From NCBI GenBank assembly GCA_030831885.1, contig JAURKF010000344.1:1-6314 (forward strand): DNA of 6,314 nucleotides, given 5' to 3'. Under the pieces are notes generated by a model. The model searched no databases. It worked only from the letters and a program-made list of their open reading frames with translations, and was not told the DNA's origin. This stretch comes from Flavobacteriales bacterium (GTDB lineage: Bacteria > Bacteroidota > Bacteroidia > Flavobacteriales > UA16). The position numbers and the translations under genes are program-made. This document shows positions 5,828 to 6,314 of the stretch, one piece after another. Numbering within the stretch: position 1 is the stretch's first letter; each line of letters opens with the position of its first letter.

Positions 5828-6314
5828 ATGCGAAAAAAAATCTTCATTGGCTTTGCATTACTTACGCTTGCTTCCATAGGCTGGTGGTTAGTTGTGGGTG
5901 ATGATACGCTAGTGCCTAAGCCCCGAGGTTATTTTCGAATAGCTCTGCCCACCGCAGAATATCGCAGTTACGAAACGGAGTGCCCCATGAAGTTGGATAT
6001 TTCAACGGCTGCTCAAGTCGAAATTTTTCGCGACAGGCTTTCTCAGGATTCTTGTTGGTTTAATATCTATTATCCCAAGTACAATGCGCGCATTCACTGC
6101 ACATATATGTCAGTAAAAGACCGATTGCCGCAGCTCATTGATGACGCTTATGGTTTTGCAGCCAAGCACGAAATGAAGGCATCGGCATTGCGCCGAACGA
6201 TGGTGAGCGACTCACTTCGACACGTTCACGGAATCTTGTACGATATTGAAGGCGACGCTGCTTCAAATGTGCAGTTTTTCCTTACGGATAGCTCCCAACA
6301 CTTTTTGAGAGGAG
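5828..6314 (+). CDS. gldD: Gliding motility-associated protein GldD (3' end beyond window)
   Basis: Partial gene: 162 codons from ATG to the window edge with no stop, so roughly the last tenth or more is probably missing. I recognise GldD from PKPRGYFRIALP (30-41), the ECP after a Tyr-rich stretch (51-53), CWFNIYYPKYNARIH (76-90) and EGDAASNVQFFLTDSSQHFL (141-160), which matches the GNAASPxQFxxTDSxxHFLRG pattern of the family. In F. johnsoniae GldD is required for gliding and is tied to the stability or function of the motility/T9SS apparatus. Family members are annotated as lipoproteins, but the N-terminus here (KKIFIGFALLTLASIGWWLVV, quoted in part as residues 3-23) is followed by GDD and has no Cys before residue 52. 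It therefore looks like a signal anchor rather than a lipobox. It follows gldE by 11 nt and is surely cotranscribed with it. Confidence 0.93.
   Translation, partial: MRKKIFIGFALLTLASIGWWLVVGDDTLVPKPRGYFRIALPTAEYRSYETECPMKLDISTAAQVEIFRDRLSQDSCWFNIYYPKYNARIHCTYMSVKDRLPQLIDDAYGFAAKHEMKASALRRTMVSDSLRHVHGILYDIEGDAASNVQFFLTDSSQHFLRG

Overview
The window looks like a chromosomal segment from a member of the Bacteroidota, probably a relative of the gliding, T9SS-bearing lineages such as Flavobacteriales or Cytophagales. Three things support this. The gene order HU - TPR protein - tiny basic protein - RNase G/E, back to back with mutY - ssb - gldE - gldD, is a familiar Bacteroidota neighbourhood. gldE and gldD are known only from this phylum. 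The best promoter matches the Bacteroidota consensus TTG-N19-TAnnTTTG, and most start codons have no convincing Shine-Dalgarno sequence. I cannot assign a genus from the sequence alone.

Layout: two divergent transcription units face away from a promoter region at about 2688-2868. The leftward (minus-strand) unit reads HU-family DNA-binding protein (2687-2379), a membrane-anchored TPR protein (2389-1781), a 31-residue very basic AURKAIP1/COX24-like protein (1794-1699), then ribonuclease G/E (from about 1594 to 38). The first three overlap by 11 and 14 nt, so they are probably cotranscribed and translationally coupled. The rightward (plus-strand) unit reads mutY (2869-3924), ssb (4033-4464), gldE (4485-5816) and gldD (from 5828, cut by the window end). 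A TAnnTTTG box just after the mutY stop and a folded leader suggest that ssb, gldE and gldD may also have their own promoter.

Function: the left arm groups nucleoid architecture (HU), RNA maturation and decay (RNase G/E) and a probable ribosome-associated peptide. The right arm joins DNA maintenance (MutY removes A opposite 8-oxoG, SSB coats single strands) to two proteins needed for gliding motility and the type IX secretion machinery. gldE and gldD are separated by only 11 nt.

Most of the window is conserved core genome, and I found no CRISPR array, insertion sequence, tRNA, rRNA or clearly new defence or mobile system. The points most worth a second look are the short basic gene overlapping the TPR gene, a GldD without the cysteine expected of a lipoprotein, and an untranslated ssb leader with competing hairpins. 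There is no gene-free stretch longer than about 300 bases; the largest gap is the 181-nt HU/mutY divergent region.
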